Shown here one piece after another: positions 11,161-22,000 of a stretch of DNA of 64,000 nucleotides. Location: contig NC_087090.1 in assembly GCF_963855985.1 (NCBI RefSeq), positions 16,490,501-16,554,500 of the forward strand. The letters are read 5' to 3'. The notes under the pieces are model-generated. The model made no database searches. It worked only from the letters and a program-made list of their open reading frames with translations, and had not been told where the DNA came from. The position numbers were made by a program, and so were the translations under genes. The stretch is from Ostrinia nubilalis. Lineage: Eukaryota > Arthropoda > Insecta > Lepidoptera > Crambidae. How positions within the stretch are numbered: position 1 is the first letter of the stretch; the number at the start of each line of letters is the position of its first letter.

Positions 11161-11400
11161 AGAAGTATAGATTACTGGCCTAGCCGTCATCCACAACTAT
11201 GTACGATGTAATGAAATACACGGTCAAATAGTCAAAGGTGAGGAGTCAGCTTTATTGAATTTGTTTGTAATTTTTTTCAGTGATTTTTTCTCGATCCCAA
11301 TGCCATCTTAGCATGTTGAGTCACATTAAATTAGTCTAATTTATGTAAACAGTCGGCTCAATAACTAATAACACTACAAACGTCGACAGGTTCATCCAGT

Positions 11401-11475
11401 GTCTAAGTAGCTCAGTTGGAAGAGCAGTCGCCCAGCAAGCGAAAGGTCGTGGGTTCGATTCCCGCCTTAAGCTCG
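11401..11475 (+). repeat. tRNA-like SINE head (Ala-like anticodon)
   Basis: A-box TAGCTCAGTTGG and B-box GGTTCGATTCC are spaced as in a tRNA, and loop CCAGCAA would give anticodon AGC. The acceptor stem GTCTAAG/CTTAAGC pairs imperfectly and there is no nearby T-run terminator. I call it a tRNA-derived repeat and not a functional gene. Confidence 0.55.
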
Positions 11476-11693
11476 ATTCACACATATCAGTGAATCCACA
11501 GTTCAGACACAGTACCGGCACAGTGCGAAATATTCTTTCATACAGTTTCTATGAAAGATAAAAACGATATTTTCACCTCAATTTTCTTAACGAATCCTTC
11601 AAGTATCAGAAAATACTTATACACGAATGTCAATTTCTAAAATTACGGAGTCTTTCTCTATATCATTATCTAAGTTAGCCCTCATTCGCCTTA

Positions 11694-11836
11694 GGGTCCT
11701 CGCCCACGCGACAGCATCGCTACTAACGCGCGTTAGTCGCATTTGCAACGCACTACATAAGTGATACCAACGCGCTACTAACGCGCAACAGCAGCGCGAC
11801 TGCATCGCTACAAAAAGTCGCCGTGGGCGAGGGCCC
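11694..11836. repeat. 143-bp MITE with TA duplication
   Basis: Ends GGGTCCTCGCCCACGCGAC and GTCGCCGTGGGCGAGGGCCC are inverted copies, with TA on both sides (11692-11693 and 11837-11838). The interior is rich in CTACTAACGCGC words. This is consistent with a Tc1/mariner-type MITE. Confidence 0.7.
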
Positions 11837-12238
11837 TAATGTCCGTGGGAAACCACAAATGTCGTCTCAAGGATGCCTTAAACACTTACGAAAGAAATTG
11901 AGTTCTGACATGGAAACTTTAAACGTCATAGTGTCGTCCGATTTTTACCTTACATTAGTTATTTACTCGAACCACGTAGATATTAATATTTGAAACGGCG
12001 CGTCATGGTTCTAGGTATTTATGAGAAGGTATTTTCGAGCTAGATATTGTGTAATATTTATAGATGAGACGATAGAACATTATTTAGAGCCGTTTTAGAA
12101 TATGGCCCTAGGTCATGGAGATATTAATGTAATATTTATGTACGTACCTTATACACTTATTTAAAATTGATATCGTTCAACTTTGGGTCCTTTATTCTAT
12201 GATTTCTGCGCTGGTACTAACAAATCCGTCTCTACCAG
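11837..12238. other. Intron end before exon C, nothing recognised
   Basis: AT-rich intron sequence ending in the pyrimidine-rich acceptor CCGTCTCTACCAG of exon C. Confidence 0.35.
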
Positions 12239-12381
12239 ACATGCAAGACTTCGGGACGCTGTCCAGCAAGACGGTGACCGAGGTTCTAATGCTGGAGATG
12301 AAGATGGCGCCTACGGCCAAGACTTACCTTGTGTCCGGCTACCCGCGCTCTATGAGGGACGTGGCTGAGTACTCGGATAAG
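12239..12381 (+). CDS. AK5: AK5-like adenylate kinase, exon C (GYPR motif of domain 1)
   Basis: 143 bases. The first two complete the codon started by exon B, and the exon ends on a codon boundary at GATAAG|GTACGT. The translation includes SSKTVTEVLMLEMKMAP and then TYLVSGYPRSMRDVAEY. The latter fits the adenylate kinase segment with strand, G[FY]PR and the helix that follows, whose arginine contacts AMP. A second in-phase acceptor 9 bases further in (ATGCAAG, 12247) would drop three residues, but the better pyrimidine tract favours 12238. The next exon in frame is 20 kb away because a BEL element and other repeats enlarge the intron. Confidence 0.85.
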
Positions 12382-12487
12382 GTACGTGATCATTAGCATT
12401 TTAAGCTAGTTTTAACCGTGAAAAAATAAAATGTTCCAGATTTTTTCAAACAATCCCATCACATTATCATTTCAGCCCATATTTAGT

Positions 12488-12709
12488 ACTAGATTTCCGC
12501 CCGCGGCTTCGCCGTCGTGGAATTTTGTCTGTCACAGAAAAACTTTATTATTGTTTCAAAAACCGGGATAAAAACTATCCTCTTCCTTTCCCGGGACTCA
12601 AACTATCTCTATGCCAAATTTCATTAAAATCGGTTCAGTGGTTTAGGCGTGAAAGAGAGACAGACAGACCGACAGACAGAGTTACTTTCGCATTTATAAT
12701 ATTAGTATA
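12488..12709 (+). repeat. Dispersed repeat copy 3, interrupted by the BEL element
   Basis: It shares the ACTAG...CCGCCCGCGGCTTCG head and CCCGGGACTCAAACTATCTC with the 10933 copy. The BEL element entered its AATATTAGTATA tail. The duplicated GTATA is repeated at 25510-25514 beyond the far LTR, where GTATAGATT continues the tail. Confidence 0.8.
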
Positions 12710-13295
12710 TGTAGTAGCCTAAATCCTACATCTCTTTTGGTTTGTAATCAGATGGCGGTTAAATTTATAATTCTTGGTTCATACCTATTAGGCTAGGTTT
12801 TCGATGTATTAGTGGACTGTATTTCTGCGGATGCTTAAACAGCTGCCTAAAGAACGCAGTTGTAAGCTTGCAAATAATAACTGGGACGAAGAGACCGAAG
12901 AAAAATGGCGACAGGAAATTTGGAAAGGAAACATGCGCACTTACCAATAATATCTCCGTCGGGCACTCTTCAAGTTTCACAAGCCACACACGATGGTTCC
13001 GAGCCGAACACTTAGCAATTATTGTTCTTTAGAGCTGTCTTGCACAAAATCGATATAAAATATAGGTCACGCACAAATTAATAAAGACACGTCTGTCTCA
13101 GCGTAGGCGCAAATTAGGAAGGGGCGATGTCCACCGTATGCGTTGCACATTCGTAGATCGCGGTGACAGACGAAGACGGCAACAGCAAAAGTGCACATGT
13201 TGGAAAGGGATGGGAGATGATGGGATTTAAAACATTTGCAAGCTTACCCTACAATAATTTTATTTTTACAAACCGCAAAAATACGAAATCCAACA
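12710..13295 (-). repeat. BEL 3' LTR (586 bp)
   Basis: Begins TGTAGTAGCC at 12710 and ends ATCCAACA at 13295. By eye it is identical in length and sequence to 24924-25509. A purine-rich tract of the minus strand abuts it at 13296, marking it as the 3' LTR. Confidence 0.93.
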
Positions 13296-14021
13296 TCCCC
13301 CCGGCCTTGAAGAAACCCTTCAAAACAAAGAGAAAATCGCCCCATGTAATACATAGAGCGTAGCACATAAGGTGCAGAAGTTAATTGATAAGTGAATAAA
13401 CAAAAAAAAATAAAAATAAAACTAAATATAAAGGACATTGTCAGAAACCGCCTAAAAACCGCCCAAAAACATTAACCCATCATAATTATTTTCTATTTTT
13501 TTTAATACATTAAGCACCCTTTCATTCTAATGGACACTTAAGCATTGAAAAATTAAATAAATAAGTCTTTTAACGTTTATTCTATAATACTATTACAACT
13601 TCCGGACGTTTTGGTGCGTGGCATGGTCTAAAACCTATCAAGTTCCATAATTTTTGCCGATAAAATCTGTACGAGGCATTACCGTACTTTATTGCTGGGA
13701 GTCCATGTATAGTGATGTTCCTGCGGCCATCATAGACAATAAAATATCGATTTTGAAAATAAAATAAATCGATTAAACTGCTTTGAAGACTAGATTTGCG
13801 TTAAAAGCTAAAAAGATATTGACACTATGACAAGAAGCTATCTAAAGTGTCCAACTGGTCGAAGGTCGTAAATAAAATAAAAATAATTAGGACCATAAAC
13901 TGATATTCATGGTATCATAACTGTAAAAGTGTCAGAATCCGATGTTGAATCCAATGCCAGTTGAAGTGTGAGAAACATATATCAACCTAGTATAGTTGCC
14001 AGTCTCTCATAATCTATGCCA
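13296..14021. other. BEL 3' internal region, no coding sequence seen
   Basis: After the polypurine tract at the LTR border this is AT-rich non-coding sequence. No envelope-like frame with signal peptide or membrane segments is present on the minus strand. Confidence 0.5.
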
Positions 14022-14200
14022 ATGAGGGTTTTCGCGATTGAAAAATCCGCCAGATGGCAATACGTAGACGTGAGGTCCAAATGCTGCATGATTGGTTATT
14101 TTTGACATGACATTGATAGATATCCACCAATCATGCAGCATTTGGACCTCGCGTCTACGTATTGCCATCTCGCGGATTTTTCAATCGCGAAAACCCTCAT
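14022..14200. repeat. Long foldback element with 75-bp arms, inside the BEL
   Basis: ATGAGGGTTTTCGCGATTG opens the left arm and CAATCGCGAAAACCCTCAT closes the right. The arms pair over about 75 bp with only a few mismatches around a 29-bp centre. Non-coding, a MITE or foldback element. Confidence 0.85.
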
Positions 14201-14991
14201 TCATAGCACATGTATAATAATAGACCAAATGAACTTTTATAGATTGTGAAAGAGAAGATAAAGATTTTATTATTTTATTAAAATCTTGCCACGAGGTAGT
14301 TTTTCAGTAGAAACCAGGATTGGATAATCGCTACAGGCAAGTATCAGAACATTTTATAAATATTTTTAATCGATTATATCCTTGTGAATCGTTTTAATAA
14401 ATTGTCATTTTACTTTTTCAATTAAAACTTTTTCAATCCCTAGTCTTGTCAAACTGTCATAATGTCAACAAATTATAAATGTCACGTCAGTTGACTCAAT
14501 TTCAGTCTTCTGTGCGTTTATTGTATTTTTATTTCAATGAAATAGTGCTAAAGGGTTAGTACTAAAATTGAAAGCCTTTTTTCAGAAAGAAAACCAATGT
14601 GGTGCCCTTATTATTCATACTGTTTGAAAGTTACAAGTCAGTGATACAGAGTTGCCGACATTATAACTCCGTAGTGATACCATACCAAAGAAGAAGTTTT
14701 CCTAAACACTTGTGTTATTTTTATATGTGATCAAATAAAAAGCATTAATTCTACTGCTCAAATGGAATAAATTATCCCAAGAGACCGAATATAAAAAAAA
14801 ACCTCTCCATAGAAATTATCACCATCAAGAGGATGTGATTTTTTTTGAGAATTTGATATTGGTCCTGTAAGAAAAGTAGTTGTATTTCAGTAGTAGAATC
14901 ATCAACCCTTCTTGTTTCATCAGCAAGAGCAAGATTACTATTAAAACGCCCTGTAGGTAGGTAGTGTTAAGCTGAAGAGTTTGTTTAGTGT
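14201..14991. other. Non-coding sequence inside the BEL 3' region
   Basis: AT-rich and without frames. It ends at the nested LTR element, whose GTGT duplication is at 14988-14991. Confidence 0.4.
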
Positions 14992-16922
14992 TGTGCCGGT
15001 ATGCACAATACTTAATCTCTTCATATTTTATCTTGATCACGTTCACAGTGTCAGCACATTTATCACGTATAGTGCTGATGCTGTGACGTCATTTATCTAT
15101 AATCTATATCGTATAAATATACGTGTAGTCCGCGTTAATAAACAGATTAATATCAGAGACTAACTACAACCCGTGTCTCATTCATACGCTCCCCTAAGAT
15201 GGCACAAATTGGTGACCCCGACGACGAACCGGACGAGGAAGACGATCCAAACGAAGATGACACAAATTGGTGACCCCGACGAAGAAGATGATCCCGATGA
15301 AGTTGCCACAAATTGGTGACGACGAAGATAAACGTACCAAGCCGACGTGATGTAAGACGTAACCTCCATCACCCACCACCATCTTCAGCATCAGCCTCCG
15401 CCAGCTTTCATCTGACATGGAATCAAATTGGCTACCCCGATTGAGCAGAGCAAATCCGTGACGTCACTTCAACATCAATCATCGTCATCATGTCAACTCC
15501 GTGCAAGTTGTGCAACTCAACACTACGAGAAGTCGCTGCCAGTACCCCTGTCACATCCGTATTCCCGATTTCTAAAAGGACCAACCTCGTCTGTGTAGCT
15601 GGAATCAGTCTTGGAACTTCAAAAGAATCAAATCGCTAATAAAATATTAGAGAATGCAAAAATAATGAAGTCTCAGCAGTTCAACAGTCAACTACAACAT
15701 TCAAGACCAAACAATGGAAAATGTGCTAACACAGTACAATATGTTCAACTGAAATAATGATTGTGCCATGACCGTGAAAATTTGCGACGCAGCAGTTACA
15801 GGCCAAGGTCGCCTAGTCAAGTAAGAAGATTTTGTTATTATAATATGTATCAACGTATGCAGAAAAATGTGAAAAATCATGTGATTGGAAACAAACGAAC
15901 CAATGAAACTAAAAATCGCACAGCCAGCACGGCTTCTGTGCTATCTACCCGTCTAACCGCCTTATTGTTACCGACTGAAAAAGTGGTATGAGGTTTTTTA
16001 ATCGTTACGGGAGCAATGTAAAAGTGATAAGCAACAATGCTAAATGAGCAATATGTTATATACCACGAATGGTTCAAAGATAAACACTTACGGTGAGAAA
16101 ACTCTGACTCTTAACTTGGGAATTCAATCATTTAGAAAAATGTGTGTCCCTCCAGAGCGAATAATTTCTTAGGTTATCCGATAACGAGCCAAGAAATCGC
16201 CCAACAGAGCAGAAATCAAAGCAACCGATGAATTGAAACACAGTTAAGGAATTGAGAAAATTACGCAGCCGCGTATCGAAGTTGAATACTTTGAATATTT
16301 CAAGAATGATAATTCGCCTATCCTTTGGTCTTCAGAAGCCGATAACGCTTATGAAATGTGCAAGGACACAAGGCATGAACGCTGTGACTACAGCGCACCC
16401 ATCGCGTAAAGCCGAGCTTGCGCGAGGGCAACCCACGACTGTGAAAACGCCAGATAAGGAAGAAGCCAGTGTTTATGTTTTGTTATAATTTCATCTTTAT
16501 GAACATTTCACAATTTTTCACCACATGATTTGTATAACGTAGATAGTTATTGTAATTTGTATTATGTAATTAGCACATTATTTTTATTTCTTGTATGTAA
16601 GTATGTAGAGATTGAACATTGAACCATGTATTAACTTAGATAATTTATGTATGTTATTGTAATTAGCGCATTATTTTTTTTATTTCTTATTTAAAGGGGG
16701 GGAGTACTGTGCCGGTATGCACAATACTTAATCTCTTCATATTTTATCTTGATCACGTTCACAGTGTCAGCACATTTATCACGTATAGTGCTGATGCTGT
16801 GACGTCATTTATCTATAATCTATATCGTATAAATATACGTGTAGTCCGCGTTAATAAACAGATTAATATCAGAGACTAACTACAACCCGTGTCTCATTCA
16901 TACGGTCCCCCAACATGGCACA
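14992..16922 (+). mobile_element. Nested short LTR retrotransposon (TRIM/LARD-like), 1.93 kb
   Basis: 215-bp LTRs at 14992-15206 and 16708-16922 begin TGTGCCGGTATG and end ATGGCACA, so the tips are inverted TGTGCC/GGCACA. GTGT flanks both sides. A primer-binding-site-like TTGGTGACCCCGACGA lies just inside the left LTR, and a polypurine run AAAGGGGGGGAG precedes the right LTR. The 1.5-kb interior has no gag, protease or reverse transcriptase motif, so the element depends on enzymes made elsewhere. The LTRs differ at three positions near their ends, about 1.4 percent. It lies in plus orientation inside the minus-strand BEL. Confidence 0.9.
15200..15325 (+). repeat. Triplicated primer-binding-site region of the nested LTR element
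   Basis: CACAAATTGGTGACCCCGACG occurs at 15203, again at about 15259 in the form CACAAATTGGTGACCCCGAC, and a third time, shortened to CACAAATTGGTGACG, at about 15308. GAC/GAA-rich spacers separate them. Only the first is next to the LTR, where a primer site is functional. Confidence 0.8.
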
Positions 16923-17400
16923 GTGTCAAAGACTGTCACACAGTGTAACTTAAATTGGCATATTATGATAATAAAAAATAAAATAAAAACTTAAATAAAC
17001 ATTTATGTTAATATTTTTTCTATTTATTTATTTTCCCAAAGCTTCACAGTGACAGCTGAAACAGCAATACTGTTGTAAAACTAAACTTGGAACAAACTGT
17101 TACAAATATTTTACAAATTAAAATAAAACCGCATGTTGCTTTACTTTCTCGTATAGGTAATAAATGTAAATAATGGCTAGATTATTAATGTTACTTTGTT
17201 ACCCTCAATAGTGAGGAGATCTTATAAAATGGTAACCCTGATTTTCATTGTCATTCAAGTGCTCTTTCTACGCAAGCTTCTGTGATTTGGCCAAGGGCCA
17301 CACACATTGCGATAACATTATGCGACATTGATTTGACAGCAGCGGAGTGAAGTCTTGCGACTATGCAAAATGATACCCTGTAATCGTAGCGCATATAGAC

Positions 17401-17640
17401 ATAGACGGGGCGGGGCACATAGCTCGTAGAGCTGATGGCCGCTGGGGCAGGAAAGTTCTTGAGTGGCGACCACGAGCCGAAAGACGTAGCGTGGGCAGGC
17501 CTCCCACTAGGTGGACCGACGATCTGGTGAAGGTCGCGGGAGGTGCCTGTATGCGAGCGGTGCAGGATCGGTCTTCGTGGAAATCCTTGGGGGAGGCCTT
17601 TGTCCAGCAGTAGACGTCTTTTCGGCTGAAACGAACGAAC
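17401..17640 (+). repeat. RTE LINE 3' end, coding tail
   Basis: Translation in one frame gives the family tail, with words such as GRPPTRWTDDLVKVAGG and SWKSLGEAFVQQ followed by a stop and TCTTTTCGGCTGAAACGAAC. It lacks any catalytic region. The orientation is opposite to that of the BEL that contains it. Confidence 0.75.
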
Positions 17641-17814
17641 GAACGATACGTATTACCACTATTTACCAGACATTACTATTTATTGCATACTCGCCGGATT
17701 ACACGTAGGAGCACGCGCGTTACAGCTTCGGCCTTGCATTATTATAAGATCTTGTTCCGCCCTTTTACGAACTTCCTCCGTGAGGATATCCCCGCCGAAT
17801 TCTATGATGAACCT

Positions 17815-17990
17815 ATCAAAAGTCATATTCTGCAATGTCAACCCACCACAAGGTGGACCGACGACCTGATAAAGGTAGCGGGAAGGCGCTGGATGCAGGC
17901 CGCTACCAACCGTGCGATGTGGAAGTCATTGGGGGAGGCCTATGTTCAGTAGTGGACGTCCTGTGGCTGAAATGATGATGATGATGATGA
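17815..17990 (+). repeat. RTE LINE 3' end, second copy with (ATG)n tail
   Basis: PTTRWTDDLIKVAGRRWMQA continues to WKSLGEAYVQ and a stop, then GTGGACGTCCTGTGGCTGAA and an ATGATG microsatellite. This is the clearest copy of the RTE tail seen at seven other places in the window. Confidence 0.8.
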
Positions 17991-18422
17991 AATGAATGAA
18001 AATGACAAATCTTCAACGTGTATAATACCGTGCCAAAGTAATCATATAATTTTGGCACTTTAATAACTATTGCCGTTTTTGTTGTACAGATCATGCAGCG
18101 CTACTTGCGGATATTATTGGAAAGAAAACTATGTGGGCTCTAGATCTGAAGCCGCTTTAACGAACACGAAGTGCTCATACAATGCGGCGTATTTTCTTCC
18201 AGTCTTTAGTCAGGACTTTAGTCGAATTAAAACCCCGGTTGAACGTGATATAGCCGCACTAGAATACGATGCTTTTTTGCATAATCGCAAGACTTCGTTC
18301 CGGTGTCGACCGAATGTTGTCATGATGTATGTGGCCCAGGGGTTACCGTAGCCGCTAAGGTTTGAAACTTCTTGCTTAAAATATTGTAGTCTTTGGCATA
18401 GACTACGACGGTAGTCATGGAG

Positions 18423-18740
18423 ATAGGAGTTTGTTATCTCGTGTCAGATGTAAATGGTGAAAAGAAAACTCATGATTCGTGTTATTTTTATGCAATATGT
18501 AGGTATTTTATAAAAGTGGAACCCCGAGTGATCTCCAAAACCCATTCTATTATTATATACGATTCAGCTTCGATATCTATAATACAATAGGAGTTTATTT
18601 CATGTGTCAGATGACAAGGGTGGAAACAACCTACGATTCATGTTGTTTATTTACGTGCAATATGTGGGCATATTATAAAAGTGGAATGCCGAGTTGTATT
18701 TCTAAAACTTGTTCTATTATTTTATACTATTTGGCTGCGA
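18423..18740 (+). repeat. Diverged tandem duplication, period about 164 bp
   Basis: ATAGGAGTTT, GTGTCAGATG, GATTC[A/G]TGTT, GCAATATGT[A/G]GG[T/C]AT and TTATAAAAGTGGAA appear in order twice, from 18423 and from 18587. It lies in the 3' part of the BEL and is non-coding. Confidence 0.7.
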
Positions 18741-19026
18741 CTCGGAGTGACGACAATACAAAACATTTTTCGCGAATCGGTGTTCATACATTCACACAAT
18801 ACATTAGACGCCATGTTGTCATAAACGACATATTATAAAATCGCTGTGATTTAATATTCTTAATCATTAATTTTATGGCAAGTGTCCATCAGGAATCATT
18901 GTTCTTACACACAGAATCGTATTATTTCGCTTTCGGGTAGTAATATGTCAAAATTGTTGGTTTTTAGGCGAACAATGTATGGAGAACGAACATTGTCCTT
19001 TGCTACGTAAACAAAAGTAGAGAAGA

Positions 19027-22000
19027 CTATTGAGTCGGAAGCGGGCATAGCCGCACCACTGGGCGCTTATAAGTGCCAGTTTTTGTTTTTATTTCCGCAA
19101 CGCGCGTTACTCCATCCTTGCCAGGAAAAATACTTGTAATTATTCCTAAAGGCCACTGTAGAGGTGGAGAGTTTTCTACAATTAGTAGAACTACGGTACC
19201 TACTTTTATTGGATTAGAAGGTGTATTCCATTTTTCACGCAATTGCAAATTATGTAAATACTCCGATCTAAATCTTTTTTAGAAGGACTGAACAAGCGAA
19301 TCCATCAATGAGAAACGAGACAGTAAATTAGTTCGTTGTTCAGCCAAATCAGCCGCAGGTAGGCACTCGAGTGGAGCGGTAGATAAAAAATGCGACGGTG
19401 TAAGCGCGAGCGGTTCCGATGGGTCAGAACTTAAAACATAAAGAGGTCGACTATTGAGCACTGCTTCAATCTGAGCAAGAACAGTCGACATCTCCTCAAA
19501 AGTGAGAATTTGATTCCCGATGACGCGGAATAATAGCGATTTAGCGCTCTTAACGTTCGCTTCCCATAGGCCACCAAAATGGCTCGCAGTGGGAGGATTC
19601 ATTCGCCACGTGATGCGATTCTTCGCGAGTTCATGACTAAAAGTTTGATAATAATCGTCAGTTTTTAAAAACTCGTGAAGTTCATTAAAATAAGCTTTAC
19701 TTGCAACAAAATTGGTGCCATTGTCGCTATATAAGAACGTACAAGGGCCACGTCGCGACCAGAAACGCTTAAATGCGTCAATAAAAGAAGCCGAAGTTAA
19801 ATTAGAAACGAGTTCCAAGTGAACTGCTTTAGTCACAAGACAAATAAATAAGCATAAGTATGCTTTTACGCTGCGAACGCCGCGCTTGCGATATGGCGTA
19901 ATATAAAGAGGGCCTGCGTAATCTACGCCCGTGTGTAGAAACGCTTTGCATTGCTCCAATCTACATTTAGGCAAATCAGCCATTGGCGGGAAAGTAGACT
20001 TCGGATGAAGCCGAAAACAAATGTTACATTTATGGATGAGCTGTCTAACAACACGTCTAGCGGAAATAATCCAATATTTAGACTTTAAAAGAGCAATTAA
20101 TAACTGCGGTCCGGCGTGGCAGTTGTCACGGTGATAAGATTCAATTAGAAGTTCGACTATACGTCCCTGTTTAGGCAGTAGTATAGGATGCTTAGATGAA
20201 TAATCTAGTGTCGAGTTCGATAAGCGACCTCCGACGCGTAATATTCCATCACATAAAAACGGATATAATTTTAATAATTTTGATGAACATGGTTGTTTGT
20301 TAGACACCTTTTTAATATCCTCTGAAAAATATACAGATTGCACAGCCTGAATTACTTTTAATTCGGCGGCATTTAAATCGTCAGCGGTAATGACATTATT
20401 TTGCGGTAGCCTCTTCATAAATCTGAGCATATAAACAGTGACGCGTAAAAGCTTGTCCCACGAGGAACAGCGAGATGCAAGAGACAAAATAGGATTTTCA
20501 GCTTCAGTTACCTTTTTAGTAGCAACATGAGAAACTGTTTTTTCTTCAGGCAAAGATAATTTGTTAGGTGCAAATTGTTGTATAGGCCAATTGTCAATAG
20601 GCAGTGAAAGCCAAATCGGTCCTTTAAACCAAAGTTCGTGCTGAATTAACTGCGCGGGCGTAAGTCCGCGAGATACACAATCTGCGGGGTTTTGTACGCC
20701 GGGAATGAAGTATAACTTATCAGGCGAAATATTTGTTTGAATTTGTGAAATGCGGTTGGCAACATAAGTATCAAATCTATGTGGCGAAGCGACCGACCAA
20801 CATAGTGCGACTTCTGAATCTGAGAAAGCGTAAATGTTATCAATTTCATATCTATTTGACATGCTGTCGTAAACGATTTTAAGAAAACGAGACATTAATA
20901 ATATTCCATTGAGCTCTAAGCGCGCGAGCGTGATCTTAGGTTTAGCAGACGCGACGCGCGATTTTGAACATAAAAGCGTGACAATAGGAGGCATATTGCC
21001 ATTTACGACGTGTAAATAAATAACACAACCATATGCGGATTCACTAGCGTCTGAAAAACCAATCAAAGAAACTTTAGAGCCGCATTTAATGCCTACATGG
21101 CGCGGGAACGACAAGCGGGATATTTGCGGTAATTCAAACAAATATTGTTGCCATACATTAATAATGCGGGAGGGGGGCACATCGTCCCAATCAAGATTGA
21201 GAAGCCAAAGCTCTTTAATTAATAATTTAGCGAAAAGAATAATAGGTCCGACGAGTCCTAAAACGTCGTACAGACGAGCGGTGGCGGATAAAATGGCGCG
21301 CTTTGTACAAACTAGTGGCGGACTAGAAGTCTCAAAAACAAAAGTGTCTTGGGCGGGTAACCAGCGCAAGCCTAAAATCTTAAATATATTTCCGTCATCA
21401 AAGGAAATAAATTCAGATTGGCGGTGCGACTCGGGTATTTGCTCGAGTAACTCAAGCGAATTGGAAGTCCACTTGACCAAATCGAAACCACCGGCTTTGA
21501 ACAGCTGAATTAATTCTCTGGCTATCTTAACTGCTTCTGGAAGAGAAGAAGCAGAAGAAGCCAGGTCATCCATATAGATGTCTCTTTCTACGACGGAGGC
21601 TGCGTCTGGCCAATTGTGACGTTCGTCACTAGCAAGTTGGCGCAAAGTGCGGAGTGCCAAGAATGGCGAAGATCTGAGCCCAAATGTGACTCGAGTAAAC
21701 TCAAAAGTTTCTAGCGGGTCTGTATCAGAAAATCTATATAAAATACGTTGATATTTGCGGTGCGGAGGATTAGTATGAATACACAAATACATTTGTTTAA
21801 CATCTGCAAAAAATGCAATACTGAATAAACGAACGTTCAAAAGAATATGAAAAATATCAGCCTGTAGATTGCAGCCGGTGTGTAAGACATCGTTAAGTGA
21901 CAGGCCGGTGTCAGTCTTGGCACTGCCATCCAAAACGGGGCGAACTTTAGTGGTCGACTTGTCGTCGCGAACCACAGGATGATGCGGTAAATAAAAACCC

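Noticed and set aside
11336..11521. Minus-strand frame containing RRESNPRPFACWATALPTEL
   Set aside because: This peptide type arises from translating a tRNA-like SINE head (B-box region) in reverse and is a well-known false gene product.
13296..19026. An envelope gene in the BEL 3' region
   Set aside because: No minus-strand frame with signal peptide, furin-type site or membrane segment is present. The space is filled by nested repeats.
21089..21508. 139-codon plus-strand frame inside the BEL polyprotein
   Set aside because: It is an antisense shadow of the reverse transcriptase and RNase H region.
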